This document shows positions 42,481 through 51,731 of a stretch of 64,000 nt of DNA, piece by piece. Within the stretch, counting starts at the first letter, position 1; every line of letters begins with the position of its first letter. Below the pieces are notes generated by a model, which ran no database searches, was not told where the DNA came from, and saw nothing but the letters and a program-made list of their open reading frames with translations. Source of the stretch: Zeimonas sp050187175 (GTDB lineage Bacteria > Pseudomonadota > Gammaproteobacteria > Burkholderiales > Burkholderiaceae_E); the NCBI GenBank assembly GCA_050187175.1, contig JBFWXS010000010.1:1-64000 (forward strand), given 5' to 3'. The translations under genes and the position numbers were made by a program.

Positions 42481-43311
42481 ATGAAGCCATCGACCCTGAA
42501 CGCTCCTTTGGGCGCCGCGGCCGCCCTGCCCGGCCGGCCAGCCGCGCTGCAGCGCATCGGCAAGGGGCTGCTGCTGCCGCTGCTGGTGCTGGTGATCTGG
42601 GAGCTGTCGGCCCGGACCGGCCAGCTGCGCGCCGAGAGCCTGTCATATCCGACGGCAATCATCGTGGCCGCCGCCGGCGTCGTGCTCGACGGCAGCCTGT
42701 TCAAGGCGGCGCTGGAGACCTTCGGCGGCGCGATGGGCGGGCTGGCCGCCGGAGCCAGCGCCGGCATCCTGGTCGGCATCGCATTCGGGCTGTCGCGGCG
42801 CCTGTCGCAGCTCATGCGGATCTCGACCGAAGTGCTGCGGCCGATTCCGTCGGTGGCGCTGATTCCGCTGGCGCTGCTGATACACGGCTACGGCTTCAAG
42901 ATGGAAAGCAGCGTGGTGGCCTTCTCGTGCTTCTGGCCGCTGCTGATCATCACCGAAAGCGCGGTGCGCGGCATCGAGCCGCGGCTGCTCGAAGTGGCGC
43001 GCGTGCTCGGCTTCAACCTGTTCGAGCGCGTCACCAAGATCATCCTGCCGGCGGCCCTGCCGCGCATCTTCGTCGGGCTGCGGCTGGCGGCGGCGGTCTC
43101 GCTGGTGGTGGCGGTGACGGTGGAGATCACCGCCAACCCGATCGGCCTGGGCTACGCGCTGATCGTCGCGCAGGAAAGCATGCGGCCGGACCGCGTGTTC
43201 GCGTTCATTGCGTGGATCGGCCTGATCGGCTGGGCGCTCAATGCGTCGCTGCTGCGCGCGCAGCAGCGCTGGTTCGGCCGCATGGGCAACTGGGCGGAGC
43301 AGTCGTCATGA
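42481..43311 (+). CDS. ABC transporter permease 1 (SsuC type)
   Basis: A 276-aa inner-membrane permease with about six helices. The EAA-like cytoplasmic loop RLLEVARVLGFNLFERVTKIILP docks the ATPase, and ALPRIFVGLRLAAAVSLVVAV follows. It ends in an ATGA overlap with a second, distinct permease, so the importer appears heterodimeric where most SsuC-type systems are homodimers. Confidence 0.91.
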   Translation: MKPSTLNAPLGAAAALPGRPAALQRIGKGLLLPLLVLVIWELSARTGQLRAESLSYPTAIIVAAAGVVLDGSLFKAALETFGGAMGGLAAGASAGILVGIAFGLSRRLSQLMRISTEVLRPIPSVALIPLALLIHGYGFKMESSVVAFSCFWPLLIITESAVRGIEPRLLEVARVLGFNLFERVTKIILPAALPRIFVGLRLAAAVSLVVAVTVEITANPIGLGYALIVAQESMRPDRVFAFIAWIGLIGWALNASLLRAQQRWFGRMGNWAEQSS

Positions 43312-44072
43312 ACCAGCGCAGCAGCATGACGATGTGGTTCGCCAGCCTGGCGGTGCTGGCGCTGCTGATCGGCCTGTGGCAGCTGGCGGCTTCGTACGAG
43401 CTGCTGTCGCCGGTGTTCTTTCCGGCGCCGATGCGCAGCTTCGAGTCGCTGTGGGAGCAGATGGGCAGCGCGGAGTTCTGGACCGCCTTCCGCGAGACCG
43501 TCAGGCGGATGGCGCTGGGCTTCGTGTCGGCGTCGCTGGTCGGCATCGCACTCGGCGCGGCGATCGGCCTGTCGCCGGCGCTGCGCGCCTACGTGGAGCC
43601 GGCGCTGGAGCTGATGCGCCCGCTGCCGGCCTCGGCGATGATCCCCGTGTTCGTGCTGCTGATCGGGCTGAACGACCGGATGATCGTCACGGCGATCGCG
43701 TTCTCGTCGCTGTGGCCGGTGCTGCTGAATACGGTGCACGGCTTCAAGACGCTGGACACGCGGCTGGTCGAGGTGGCGCGCATCCTGCACTTGTCGCGGC
43801 TGGAGATGATCTGGAAGATCGCGCTGCCCAACGCGATGCCGGACATCTTCGCCGGCCTGCGGCTGGCGCTGACCGTGTCGCTGATCCTGGCGGTGGTGGC
43901 CGAGATGCTCGCGGGCACCATGGGCCTGGGCCAGAACATCACGCTCGCGGCGCGCTCTTTCCGCAGCGCCGATCTGTACGCCGGCATCGTCGTGCTCGGC
44001 GCGATCGGCTACGTGACCAACTTCCTGCTTGAACGCGCCGAGCAGTATCTGCTGCGCTGGCGCAGCCCCTGA
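43308..44072 (+). CDS. ABC transporter permease 2 (SsuC type)
   Basis: A 254-aa permease. The EAA loop reads RLVEVARILHLSRLEMIWKIALP, and the following helix is MPDIFAGLRLALTVSLILAVV. The start at 43308 overlaps the preceding stop; the longer frame from 42927 is a shadow. Both permeases are intact, so they probably form one mixed channel with the ATPase at 41693. Confidence 0.9.
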   Translation: MNQRSSMTMWFASLAVLALLIGLWQLAASYELLSPVFFPAPMRSFESLWEQMGSAEFWTAFRETVRRMALGFVSASLVGIALGAAIGLSPALRAYVEPALELMRPLPASAMIPVFVLLIGLNDRMIVTAIAFSSLWPVLLNTVHGFKTLDTRLVEVARILHLSRLEMIWKIALPNAMPDIFAGLRLALTVSLILAVVAEMLAGTMGLGQNITLAARSFRSADLYAGIVVLGAIGYVTNFLLERAEQYLLRWRSP

Positions 44073-44105
44073 TCTCCGGCACCGCATCCTCCGAGGAGAC
44101 CCTCC

Positions 44106-45107
44106 ATGAAATGGCAATTCACGAAAGGCCTGCACGACATCGGCAACGGCAACTTCGCCTGGCTGCAACCGGACGGCAGCTGGGGCTGGAGCAATGCCGG
44201 CCTGGTCGTCGACAGCGGCCAATCGCTGCTGGTGGACACGCTGTTCGACCTGAAGCTGACCCGCGAGATGCTGCACGAGATGCGCAACGCGGTACCGGCC
44301 GCACGCGAGATCGGCCAGGTGGTGAACACGCATGCGAACGGCGACCACTATTTCGGCAACCAGCTGGTCGCCGACTCGAAGATCATCGTCTCGAAGAAAT
44401 GCGCCGACGAGATGCGCGACCACCCCCCCGAGAAGCTGATCGACCGCTTCCGCAACTACCGCGAGCTGGGCGACGGCGGCGAGTTCCTGATGAAGACCAT
44501 GGGCCGCGTGTTCGACTTCAATGGCATCGTCTATACGCCGCCGACCCAGACCTTCGAGGGCGAGATCGACCTGCGCGTCGGCAACAAGACGGTGCGGCTG
44601 GTCGAGGTCGGACCCGCGCACACGCGCGGCGACACGCTGGCCTACGTGCCGGAGGATCGCATCGTCTATACGGGCGACATCCTGTTCAACGGCGGACACC
44701 CGATCGTCTGGGCCGGTCCGGTCGACAACTGGATCCGCGCCTGCGACCTGATGCTGTCATGGGACGTGGACGTCGTGGTGCCGGGACATGGGCCGATCAC
44801 CGACAAGTCGGGCGTGCGCCAGCTCAAGCACTACCTGGAATACGTGAAGGCCGAGGCGCGCAAGCGCTACGACGCCGGCATGACGCTGGAACAGGCGGTA
44901 GACGACATCTCGCTGAAGGAGTTCAGCGGCTGGACCGATGCGGAGCGGATCTATGTCACCGTCAACAATCTGTTCCAGGAGTTCAGCGGGGACACATCGC
45001 CGCCCGATTCGATCCGGCTGTTCGGGCTGATGGCCCACTACGAGGAGCGCCAGCGGATGCTGCATGGCGGCGGCTGCGGGCCGAACTGCGGCCACGCCAC
45101 GCATTGA
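44106..45107 (+). CDS. MBL-fold metallo-hydrolase
   Basis: A 333-aa metallo-beta-lactamase-fold enzyme. NTHANGDHYFGN is the first metal motif (HxxxDH form), with HTRGDT and PGHGPIT giving further ligands. The HANGDH form is common in alkylsulfatase-like and other hydrolases and lacks the second His of HxHxDH. No signal peptide is apparent. The C-terminus CGPNCGHATH has two cysteines and two histidines. It lies 33 bp after the transporter, so it probably acts on the imported compound. Confidence 0.86.
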   Translation: MKWQFTKGLHDIGNGNFAWLQPDGSWGWSNAGLVVDSGQSLLVDTLFDLKLTREMLHEMRNAVPAAREIGQVVNTHANGDHYFGNQLVADSKIIVSKKCADEMRDHPPEKLIDRFRNYRELGDGGEFLMKTMGRVFDFNGIVYTPPTQTFEGEIDLRVGNKTVRLVEVGPAHTRGDTLAYVPEDRIVYTGDILFNGGHPIVWAGPVDNWIRACDLMLSWDVDVVVPGHGPITDKSGVRQLKHYLEYVKAEARKRYDAGMTLEQAVDDISLKEFSGWTDAERIYVTVNNLFQEFSGDTSPPDSIRLFGLMAHYEERQRMLHGGGCGPNCGHATH

Positions 45108-45131
45108 GCCCATCACTAGCGAGGTACCGAA

Positions 45132-45662
45132 ATGGCATGGAGAATCCGCCGCGTGGTCACCGGCCACGACGCGCAGAACCGCTCGACCTTCATCATGGAC
45201 GGCCTGGCGCCGAACATCAAGGAGATGGAGTCGATGCCGGGCGTGGCGCTGACCGACCTGTGGGAGACGACGAGCGCGCCAGCCGACAATAGCGGCAATG
45301 CCGACGCCGCCGCGCGGCCGGTGCGGCTGGAGCCGCCGTCGGTCGGCAGTATCCTGCGCATCGTCGAGTTTCCGCCCGACACGATGTGGCGCGGCGCCGA
45401 CGCGGCCAAGGCCTTTGAGTCGATCGGCGCGGGCCACGCACCCGACCGCGACTCCGACGATCCGATGCGGCACAAGACGAGCACGGTCGACTACATCATC
45501 GTGCTGAAGGGCGAGATCTACGCCATCCTGGACACCGGCGAGACGCTGCTGAAGGCCGGCGACGTGCTGGTCCAGCGCGGCACCATGCATTCGTGGAGCG
45601 TGCGCGGCAACGAGCCCTGCGTGGTGGCGGCGGTGCTGGTGGGGGCCAGACCGCATCCTTGA
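45132..45662 (+). CDS. Cupin-domain protein
   Basis: A 176-aa small beta-barrel protein. The C-terminal half has the cupin segment MRHKTSTVDYIIVLKGEIYAI and a second strand pair ending LVQRGTMHSWSVRGNEPC, where His and Glu would bind a metal. The first His position is occupied by the MRHKT histidine. The N-terminal half (residues 1-80) is family-typical for single-domain cupins in catabolic operons. It ends 8 bp before the convergent regulator. Confidence 0.84.
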   Translation: MAWRIRRVVTGHDAQNRSTFIMDGLAPNIKEMESMPGVALTDLWETTSAPADNSGNADAAARPVRLEPPSVGSILRIVEFPPDTMWRGADAAKAFESIGAGHAPDRDSDDPMRHKTSTVDYIIVLKGEIYAILDTGETLLKAGDVLVQRGTMHSWSVRGNEPCVVAAVLVGARPHP

Positions 45663-45670
45663 GCAGCGGC

Positions 45671-46285
45671 TCAGCCCGGCCCGGGCATGCCGAGGATGCG
45701 CGCGATCAGCTCGCCGGTGGTCGACACATCGAGCTTGCGCATCAGCCGCATCCTGTGCGCCTCCACGGTGCGGTGGCTGACGTTCAGATCCCTGGCGATC
45801 TGCTTGCTGGTGAGGCCGGTGATCACGCGCGCCGCGATCTCGCGCTCGCGCGCGGTGAGCGCGGGGCTGACCGGCCGGCTGTCCGAGATGTCCTCGAATA
45901 CCCAGATCACCGATGCGTACGGCGACTCCGGCGAGAACGAGCGGCCGGACACCGAGCACCAGAACATGCGGCCGTCGGCGTGCCGCATGATGCGCTGGTC
46001 GCGATAGGTGCCGGTCTGCTTCATGCTCGCGACGCCGCGTTCGCCGATGTACTCGAACTCGGCCTGCGACGGATAGAGCATTTCGGTCGACTGCCCGACC
46101 AGCTGCTGGCGTTCATAGCCGAACATCTGCGCCATGGCCAGATTGCAGCGCTGGATGATCCGCTCGCGCGTGACGATCAGGCCGATGGGCGCGTGCTCGA
46201 AGATGAGTTCCGGCTCGGCGATCGAATCGGCAAGCGTCTGTTGGCCGCTCGTCTGTTGGCCGCTCGCCTGTTGGCCGGTCGACAT
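45671..46285 (-). CDS. PAS-LuxR transcriptional regulator
   Basis: A 204-aa protein with one PAS domain (about residues 28-135; FEHAPIGLIVTRERIIQRCN and FWCSVSGRSFSPESPY) and a C-terminal LuxR/NarL helix-turn-helix (about 140-200; LTAREREIAARVITGLTSKQ). There is no receiver domain, so it responds to a ligand or to cofactor state and not to phosphorylation. The N-terminus contains SGQQT repeats from a 15-bp tandem repeat. It follows the old-yellow-enzyme gene by 9 bp on the minus strand. Confidence 0.87.
   Translation of the reverse strand: MSTGQQASGQQTSGQQTLADSIAEPELIFEHAPIGLIVTRERIIQRCNLAMAQMFGYERQQLVGQSTEMLYPSQAEFEYIGERGVASMKQTGTYRDQRIMRHADGRMFWCSVSGRSFSPESPYASVIWVFEDISDSRPVSPALTAREREIAARVITGLTSKQIARDLNVSHRTVEAHRMRLMRKLDVSTTGELIARILGMPGPG
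46236..46280 (-). repeat. 15-bp tandem repeat, three copies, inside PAS-LuxR gene
   Basis: GTCTGTTGGCCGCTC occurs twice exactly (46236-46250, 46251-46265) and once with two changes (46266-46280). On the minus strand it encodes [S/T]GQQ[T/A] three times near the N-terminus. Being in multiples of three bases, copy-number change would not break the frame. Confidence 0.85.
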
Positions 46286-46294
46286 GGCGGCTTG

Positions 46295-47461
46295 TCAGTC
46301 CGACGGCAGGCGCGGCTGCGACGCGCTGCCGAGCCCCTGCGCCGCCAGCATGCGCTCGCGGCGCTGCAGCCACCAGCCGTACTGATCGGGCCAGGCGGCG
46401 AAGCGTTCGCGCTCCGCCGGGTCCAGCGCCAGCGCGGCGCGCGCCGCCCAGTGCGGATCGAGCAGCGCCTCGCGCGCCACCGCGACCAGATCGGCATGGC
46501 CGTCGCGCACGATGCGGTCCGCCTGCCATGGATCGAGGATCAGGCCGACCGCCATCGTGGCGATCCGCGCGCGCTCGCGGATCGCCGCCGCCAGCGGTAC
46601 CTGGAAGCCCGGCGCGCGGACGCCGCCGGCGGCGGTGGCGGGTCCGCCAAGGCCGCTGGACGAGCAGTCGATCGCGTCGACGCCGATCGCGCGCAGCTCG
46701 CGCGCCAGCACGACCGAATCGTCGAGCCCCCAGCCGCTGGGCTCGCTACCGTCGATGACCGACAGCCGTACGAACACCGGACGATCGGCCGGCCAGGCCT
46801 GCCGCACCGCCTGCGCCACCTCGAGCGTCAGCCGCATGCGGTTCTCCAGGCTGCCGCCGTAGGCGTCCTGCCTGGAATTCGACAGCGACGAGAGGAACTG
46901 GTGCAGCAGATAGCCGTGCGCGGCGTGGATCTCGACGAAATCGAAGCCGGCCTCGCGGGCGCGCCGCGTGGCCGCGACCCAGTCGTCGATCAGCGCGCGG
47001 ATCTCGTCGATGCCGAGCGGCCGCGGCGGCGGCCAGGCAGCCCCCACCGGCTGGTCGCCGGCCGACACCGTGGGCCAGCCGCGCTCGCCGCGCGCGAGGT
47101 CGGCCTCGGTCAGCGGTCCGTTGCCGTGCCACGGCCGCTGGCTGCTGCCTTTGCGTCCGGCATGGCCGAGCTGGATGCCGGCGCGCGAGCCGTGCTGCTG
47201 CAGGAAGGCCGTGATGCGCCGCAGCGGCGCGATCTGCTCGTCGCTCCACAGGCCGAGGTCGCCGAGCGTGATGCGGCCGTCGCGCTGAACGGCGGTGGCT
47301 TCGACGATGACCGCGCCGGCGCCGCCGAGCGCGAACTGGCCCAGATGGACCAGGTGCCAGTCGTTGGCCAGGCCTTCGGTGGCCGAGTACTGGCACATCG
47401 GCGAGATGACGATGCGATTGGGAAAGACGAGCTGGCGCAGCTGGAACGGTGTCAGTAGCAA
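46295..47461 (-). CDS. Old yellow enzyme family NADH:flavin oxidoreductase (YqjM class)
   Basis: A 388-aa FMN-dependent ene-reductase. NRIVISPMCQYSATEG contains the Cys that tunes FMN in the YqjM (thermophilic-like) class, and LGHAGRKGSS, WGLDD and ELRAIGVDAIDCSSSGLG follow. No ATG fits; TTG at 47461 with GGAG upstream gives the usual N-terminus LLTPFQLRQLVFPN. A GTG at 47524 is an alternative. It follows narL by about 94 bp and probably reduces activated alkenes; a link to nitrate respiration is not evident. Confidence 0.86.
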   Translation of the reverse strand: MLLTPFQLRQLVFPNRIVISPMCQYSATEGLANDWHLVHLGQFALGGAGAVIVEATAVQRDGRITLGDLGLWSDEQIAPLRRITAFLQQHGSRAGIQLGHAGRKGSSQRPWHGNGPLTEADLARGERGWPTVSAGDQPVGAAWPPPRPLGIDEIRALIDDWVAATRRAREAGFDFVEIHAAHGYLLHQFLSSLSNSRQDAYGGSLENRMRLTLEVAQAVRQAWPADRPVFVRLSVIDGSEPSGWGLDDSVVLARELRAIGVDAIDCSSSGLGGPATAAGGVRAPGFQVPLAAAIRERARIATMAVGLILDPWQADRIVRDGHADLVAVAREALLDPHWAARAALALDPAERERFAAWPDQYGWWLQRRERMLAAQGLGSASQPRLPSD

Positions 47462-47555
47462 GGCTTGGACTCCAGTCGACCCGAAAAGGCACCCGCGCCC
47501 GGCCCCGGAGGGAGACCCGGCCACAGACCGGACCCGATCCCTGTCCCCCGCGCGG

Positions 47556-48260
47556 CTAGCGGCCGCGCTCGGCAGCGTAGACGGCGGCCTGTACCCGCGA
47601 GCCGAGGTTCAGCTTGCGCAGGATGTGCTGGACGTGGATTTTAACGGTCGCCTCGGCGATATCGAGCGTGCGCGCGATTTCCTTGTTGCTGGAACCGCGG
47701 GCGATCTGGGACAGGATCTGCCGTTCGCGCGGGGACAGGTCGTCGATGGGGTCGCGGGCGGCGGGAGGCGCCGTCCTGGCGGGCGCGTCTGAAGGGCCGA
47801 TGCCGGCTTCCGTACCGCCGGCCTGCAGCGACTGGAACGCGTTGACCAGCTTGCCGGTCATCTCGGGGCTGATGGCCGGCACCCCTTTCATCGCGCGGAC
47901 GATGGCTTCGGCCAGCGCCGCGCTGTCGATGGTCTTCAACAGATAGCCGCTGGCGCCGCCGCGCAGCGCGGCGGCCATATCGCGCTCGTCCTCGCTCATG
48001 GTCAGCATCAGCACGCGCGCCTGCGGCGCGGCGGCGCGCAGGTCCGGCAGCGCGGCGACGCCGCTGACCCCCGGCAGATGGTTGTCGAGCAGCACCAGAT
48101 CCGGACGGTACGCTGCGGCGCAGCGGCAGGCCTCGCCGGCGTCCTGCGCCTCGGCCACCACCTGGAAGCGCTCGTCGCCGGCCAGCAGCGCGATCAGGCC
48201 GCGGCGGAACAGCGTGTGGTCGTCCACGACCAGGATGCGGATCGGATGGGCAGCGGTCAC
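47556..48260 (-). CDS. narL: Nitrate/nitrite response regulator NarL
   Basis: A 234-aa two-component regulator. The receiver domain (residues 5-125) has Asp13/Asp14, the phospho-acceptor Asp59 in LVLLDNHLPG and the Lys in YLLKT. A Pro/Ala-rich linker leads to a NarL/LuxR helix-turn-helix (about 170-232; LSPRERQILSQIARGSSNKE). It lies 29 bp after narX, its cognate kinase. It should control nar transcription in response to nitrate. Confidence 0.93.
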   Translation of the reverse strand: MTAAHPIRILVVDDHTLFRRGLIALLAGDERFQVVAEAQDAGEACRCAAAYRPDLVLLDNHLPGVSGVAALPDLRAAAPQARVLMLTMSEDERDMAAALRGGASGYLLKTIDSAALAEAIVRAMKGVPAISPEMTGKLVNAFQSLQAGGTEAGIGPSDAPARTAPPAARDPIDDLSPRERQILSQIARGSSNKEIARTLDIAEATVKIHVQHILRKLNLGSRVQAAVYAAERGR

Positions 48261-48289
48261 GATGCGGGCTCAGGCGGGCTCGGGTGGAC

Positions 48290-50164
48290 TCACGCAGGCA
48301 CAGGCAGCGTCAACGCGACCTGCGTGCCGCTACCGGGGCGGGAATCGATGGCAATGCTGCCGCCGACCAGGCGGGCACGTTCTTCCATGATACGCAGCCC
48401 CACGTGCGTTTCGTCGGCTGCCTGCTCGCCGACGACGAAGCCGCAGCCGTCGTCGCGGACGGTGACGCGCCACGGCTTGCGCTGCTGCACGTCGACGGCG
48501 ACGCCGGTGGCATGCGCGTGCTTGCGCACGTTCGACAGCGCTTCCTGGACGATGTGCAGCACCTGGACCTGCACATCCGGCGGCAGCGGCAGCGCGTGCC
48601 CGTCGATCTTCAGGCGCGTGGCCAGGCCGGTCTGCAGCTCGAACTTCTGCAGCGTCGTCTGCAGCGCCGGCGCGATGTCCTCCGAATTGGTCCGCGTACG
48701 GAAATGGACCAGCAGTTCGCGTACGTCGCCCAGGCTCTCGTTGACGCCTGCCTCCAGTTCGCCTAGCGTGCGGTCGATCAGCGCGGCATCCTGCCGCCGC
48801 AGCGCGCTGCGCAGCAGGCCCACCTGGATCTTCAGGAAGGCCAAGCTCTGCGCGATGCTGTCGTGCAGCTCGCGAGCGAGCAGGCCGCGCTCTTCGGCGA
48901 CGGCGGTCTCGCGCTGCAGCGCGCCTACGCGCAGCGCCTCGATGGCGCCGGCCAGATGGCTGGCGAGCGTCTCCAGCAGCGCGCGGTCTTCGTCGCTCAG
49001 CGTCACCGATCGGGAATAGAACAGGTCGATCTCGCCGACCATGCGTTCATGCTGACGCACCGGTACGCTGATGACGGTGCGGTAGCCGGCCTGCCGGCAG
49101 TGATCGAGCGGCGTGCGCGCTGCGTCGCTGGTGATGGGGATGACCTTGGCGCCGGCCTGCGCCTGCGGCTGCCCGCACAGACAGGCGCCGGTGGGCACGC
49201 ACTCCTCGCCGTCGACCAGCGACTGCGGCAGGCCGTCCGCGGCCAGCATCAGATAGCGCTGGTTGGACTCGTCGGACCAGCGCAGCGCCGCCGCATCGGC
49301 GCCGGCCGTGCGGCGTACCTGGCGGACGAAGCCCTGCGCCAGCTCGTCGAGCGAGTCGGCGCGCGCGATGAAGGCGGCCGCTTCGTACAGCGTCGCGAGT
49401 CGCTCGTGCTGCACTTGCAGCCGCAGCGTCTTTTCCTGCACCTTCGCTTCGAGGTTCTGGTACAGGCCCTGCAGCGTCTGCGCCATCCGGTTGAAGCCCT
49501 GCGCGAGCGCGCCGAACTCGTCGTCGGACGGCTCCTCGACCCGCGCCGACAGATCGCCGCCGCCCATGCGCGCCAGGCCGGCCTGCAGCCGCGCCAGCGG
49601 ATTGAAGACGAACAGATAGGCGGAATACAGCAGCGCCACCGCGCTGGCGATGGTCAGCGCCATCATCAGGAACTGGAATGCGTTGAGGATGGCGGTCAAA
49701 CGCGCCAGCTGCCGTTCGATCGCCGAGACGAAGACGTCGACGCGGCCGACGAAGGCCTCGGCGCCGCGGGTGACCTCGTCCATCGACGGCGGGGGCGTCG
49801 CCGACCAGGCGGTGCGCAGCGTCCGCCAGTCGCGCTGGACCTCGTCGAAGGCGGCCTGCGAGCGAGCATCGCGCGGCACGGCCAGCGGGCGCGCCGGATC
49901 GCCGGCACGCAGCACGGACACGCTGTTTTCGAGCCGCTCCAGCAGCCGACCGGGGCGGGCCGGGTCGCCGACGGCCAGCGCCTGCGCCAGCTCCCAGGTC
50001 TGCATGCGCATGCGGCCGGCTTCATTGACGGCCGCGGCTCCGCCCTCGAGCTGCCAGGCGATCCATAGCGTCAGGCCGATGGATAGCATCGCCATCAGCA
50101 GCAGGACGCTGCCCATGGCGCCCATCCTGGCGGCCAGGGTCCACGAACGTCTCATCGGCGGCAC
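48290..50164 (-). CDS. narX: Nitrate/nitrite sensor kinase NarX
   Basis: A 624-aa inner-membrane histidine kinase. After the first membrane helix (residues 17-38), the periplasmic P-box reads NEAGRMRMQTWELAQ (47-61), as in nitrate sensors. A second helix (about 160-190), HAMP, a GAF-like region with the cysteine cluster CVPTGACLCG, the HisKA_3 box LARELHDSIAQSLAF and an ATPase domain (DDGCGF, HVGLRIMEERA) follow. It is immediately upstream of narL. Met4 is an alternative start. Confidence 0.93.
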   Translation of the reverse strand: MPPMRRSWTLAARMGAMGSVLLLMAMLSIGLTLWIAWQLEGGAAAVNEAGRMRMQTWELAQALAVGDPARPGRLLERLENSVSVLRAGDPARPLAVPRDARSQAAFDEVQRDWRTLRTAWSATPPPSMDEVTRGAEAFVGRVDVFVSAIERQLARLTAILNAFQFLMMALTIASAVALLYSAYLFVFNPLARLQAGLARMGGGDLSARVEEPSDDEFGALAQGFNRMAQTLQGLYQNLEAKVQEKTLRLQVQHERLATLYEAAAFIARADSLDELAQGFVRQVRRTAGADAAALRWSDESNQRYLMLAADGLPQSLVDGEECVPTGACLCGQPQAQAGAKVIPITSDAARTPLDHCRQAGYRTVISVPVRQHERMVGEIDLFYSRSVTLSDEDRALLETLASHLAGAIEALRVGALQRETAVAEERGLLARELHDSIAQSLAFLKIQVGLLRSALRRQDAALIDRTLGELEAGVNESLGDVRELLVHFRTRTNSEDIAPALQTTLQKFELQTGLATRLKIDGHALPLPPDVQVQVLHIVQEALSNVRKHAHATGVAVDVQQRKPWRVTVRDDGCGFVVGEQAADETHVGLRIMEERARLVGGSIAIDSRPGSGTQVALTLPVPA

Positions 50165-50223
50165 TCTACGCGGCCGCCGCGCGTCGCGTCTTGCGTCGCG
50201 TCAATCCGGCACGCCAAGACTCG

Positions 50224-51006
50224 TCACTGCACGAGGGGATCGGTGGCGGCCTCGAGGTCGACGCCCTCGACCTTGGCCGCCCCGGCCAGCAGCGACAGAT
50301 ACTGGCGCAGCGCCGTCGTGAAGCTCTGCTGCCGCAGCGACTGGGCCACAGCTTCGCGCACCGACGCGAACGGCGGGATGCGGCCCGGCTCGCGGGCGCG
50401 CACCTCGACGACGTGCAGCCCGAAGCGGCTGTGCACCAGGCGCGGCAGCACGCCGACCTCGGTGCGGCCGAACAGCTCGCGCGCGAACTCGGGCGCGCAG
50501 TCGGCCTCGGCCAGCCAGCCGAGCTCACCGCCGCGGCCGCCGCTCGGGCAGTTCGACAGCTCGCCGGCACGCTCGGCGAAGCGGCCGGAACCGAGCGGCT
50601 GGCTGCGCAGCTCGAGCAGGCAGGCTTCGGCGCGCGAGCGCAGCGCGGTGATGTCGATGCCTGCGGTCACGCCGAACAGGATGTGGCGCGCCAGCACCCG
50701 CTCACCGATCGCGTAGCGTGTGCGGTTCGCATCGAAATGGCGGCGGCAGGCTTCCTCCGACGGCTCGGGACAGCGGACCTGCCGGTCGAGCAGCTGCTCG
50801 ATCGCCTCGCTGGCGGCGACGCTGACCACGCCGGCATGGGGCGGCGGATCGTCGGCGGCGAGCAGGCCCTGCTCGATCGCCGCCTGGCGCAGCAGTTCGA
50901 GGCAGGCCCGCTGCCGCAGCGAGCCGGCATCGAGCGCTTCGCCGGCCTCGGCCAGAGCGACCTGATTGATGCGCGCCGCGGCGCTCGTCTGCAGGGCCGG
51001 GTTCAT
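50224..51006 (-). CDS. Parvulin-type peptidyl-prolyl isomerase of the nar operon
   Basis: A 260-aa PpiC/NifM-like protein. The rotamase domain (about residues 125-225) has ARHILFGV, LGSGRFAERAGELSNCPSG, GELGWL and VHSRFGLHVVEV. No signal peptide, so it acts in the cytoplasm. The ATG overlaps the narI stop by 4 bp; the longer frame to 52059 is a shadow. Such a gene is commonly found after narI in Burkholderiales and pseudomonads and probably helps fold or assemble nitrate reductase. Confidence 0.9.
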   Translation of the reverse strand: MNPALQTSAAARINQVALAEAGEALDAGSLRQRACLELLRQAAIEQGLLAADDPPPHAGVVSVAASEAIEQLLDRQVRCPEPSEEACRRHFDANRTRYAIGERVLARHILFGVTAGIDITALRSRAEACLLELRSQPLGSGRFAERAGELSNCPSGGRGGELGWLAEADCAPEFARELFGRTEVGVLPRLVHSRFGLHVVEVRAREPGRIPPFASVREAVAQSLRQQSFTTALRQYLSLLAGAAKVEGVDLEAATDPLVQ

Positions 51007-51731
51007 CGCGCACCTCTCGATGGCACGCGCTCGGCCGGCAGGTTCAAGCGCCGCGACCGGACGATCTGGTACGGGCGGAACAGGTAGGCGACCGACGCGA
51101 AGCCGCTCCAGACGTGGACCAGCCGGCTGAACGGGAACAGCAGGAAGATGGTCATGCCCAGGACCAGATGGACCTTGAACGGCCAGTCGAGCCCGATCAG
51201 CGCCGATGCATCGGGGCTGAACATGAAGATGCTCTGCGCCCAGTCGGCCAGCACCAGCATCGCATGCGCATCGCTGCGGTGCGCGAACGAGAACGGCAGC
51301 GTGATCAGCCCGAGGCACAGCTGTATCCACAGGATGATCAGGATGGCCAGGTCGGTGCGATGGCTGGTCAGCCGGATGCGCGGATCGACGATGCGCCGGT
51401 GCAGCAGCAGCGACAGGCCGACGAAGCAGACCAGGCCGGCGATGCCGCCGCTGATGATCGCCATCATCTGCTTGTCGGGGGCGCTGATGAACGGCTCGTA
51501 CAGCGCGTGCGGCGTCAGCAGCCCGACCGTGTGGCCGACGAACAGGAACAGGATGCCGATGTGGAACAGGTTGCTGCCCCAGCGCAGCTGCCGCGCGCGC
51601 AACAGCTGCGACGAATCGCTCTTCCACGTGTACTGGTCGCGGTCGAAGCGCGCCAGGCTGCCCATCAGGAAGACCGCGAGGCAGATGTACGGATAGACGC
51701 CAAACAGGAAATCGTGCAGGGTCCGGTTCAT
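51003..51731 (-). CDS. narI: Respiratory nitrate reductase gamma subunit NarI
   Basis: A 242-aa inner-membrane diheme cytochrome b with five helices. It begins MNRTLHDFLFGVYPYICLA; helix-embedded histidines in LFHIGILFLFVGHTVGLL and, near the C-terminus, in VHLVLGMTIFLLFPFSRLVH correspond to heme ligands. It takes electrons from quinol and passes them to NarH. It overlaps narJ upstream and the parvulin gene downstream by 4 bp each. Confidence 0.94.
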   Translation of the reverse strand: MNRTLHDFLFGVYPYICLAVFLMGSLARFDRDQYTWKSDSSQLLRARQLRWGSNLFHIGILFLFVGHTVGLLTPHALYEPFISAPDKQMMAIISGGIAGLVCFVGLSLLLHRRIVDPRIRLTSHRTDLAILIILWIQLCLGLITLPFSFAHRSDAHAMLVLADWAQSIFMFSPDASALIGLDWPFKVHLVLGMTIFLLFPFSRLVHVWSGFASVAYLFRPYQIVRSRRLNLPAERVPSRGAR

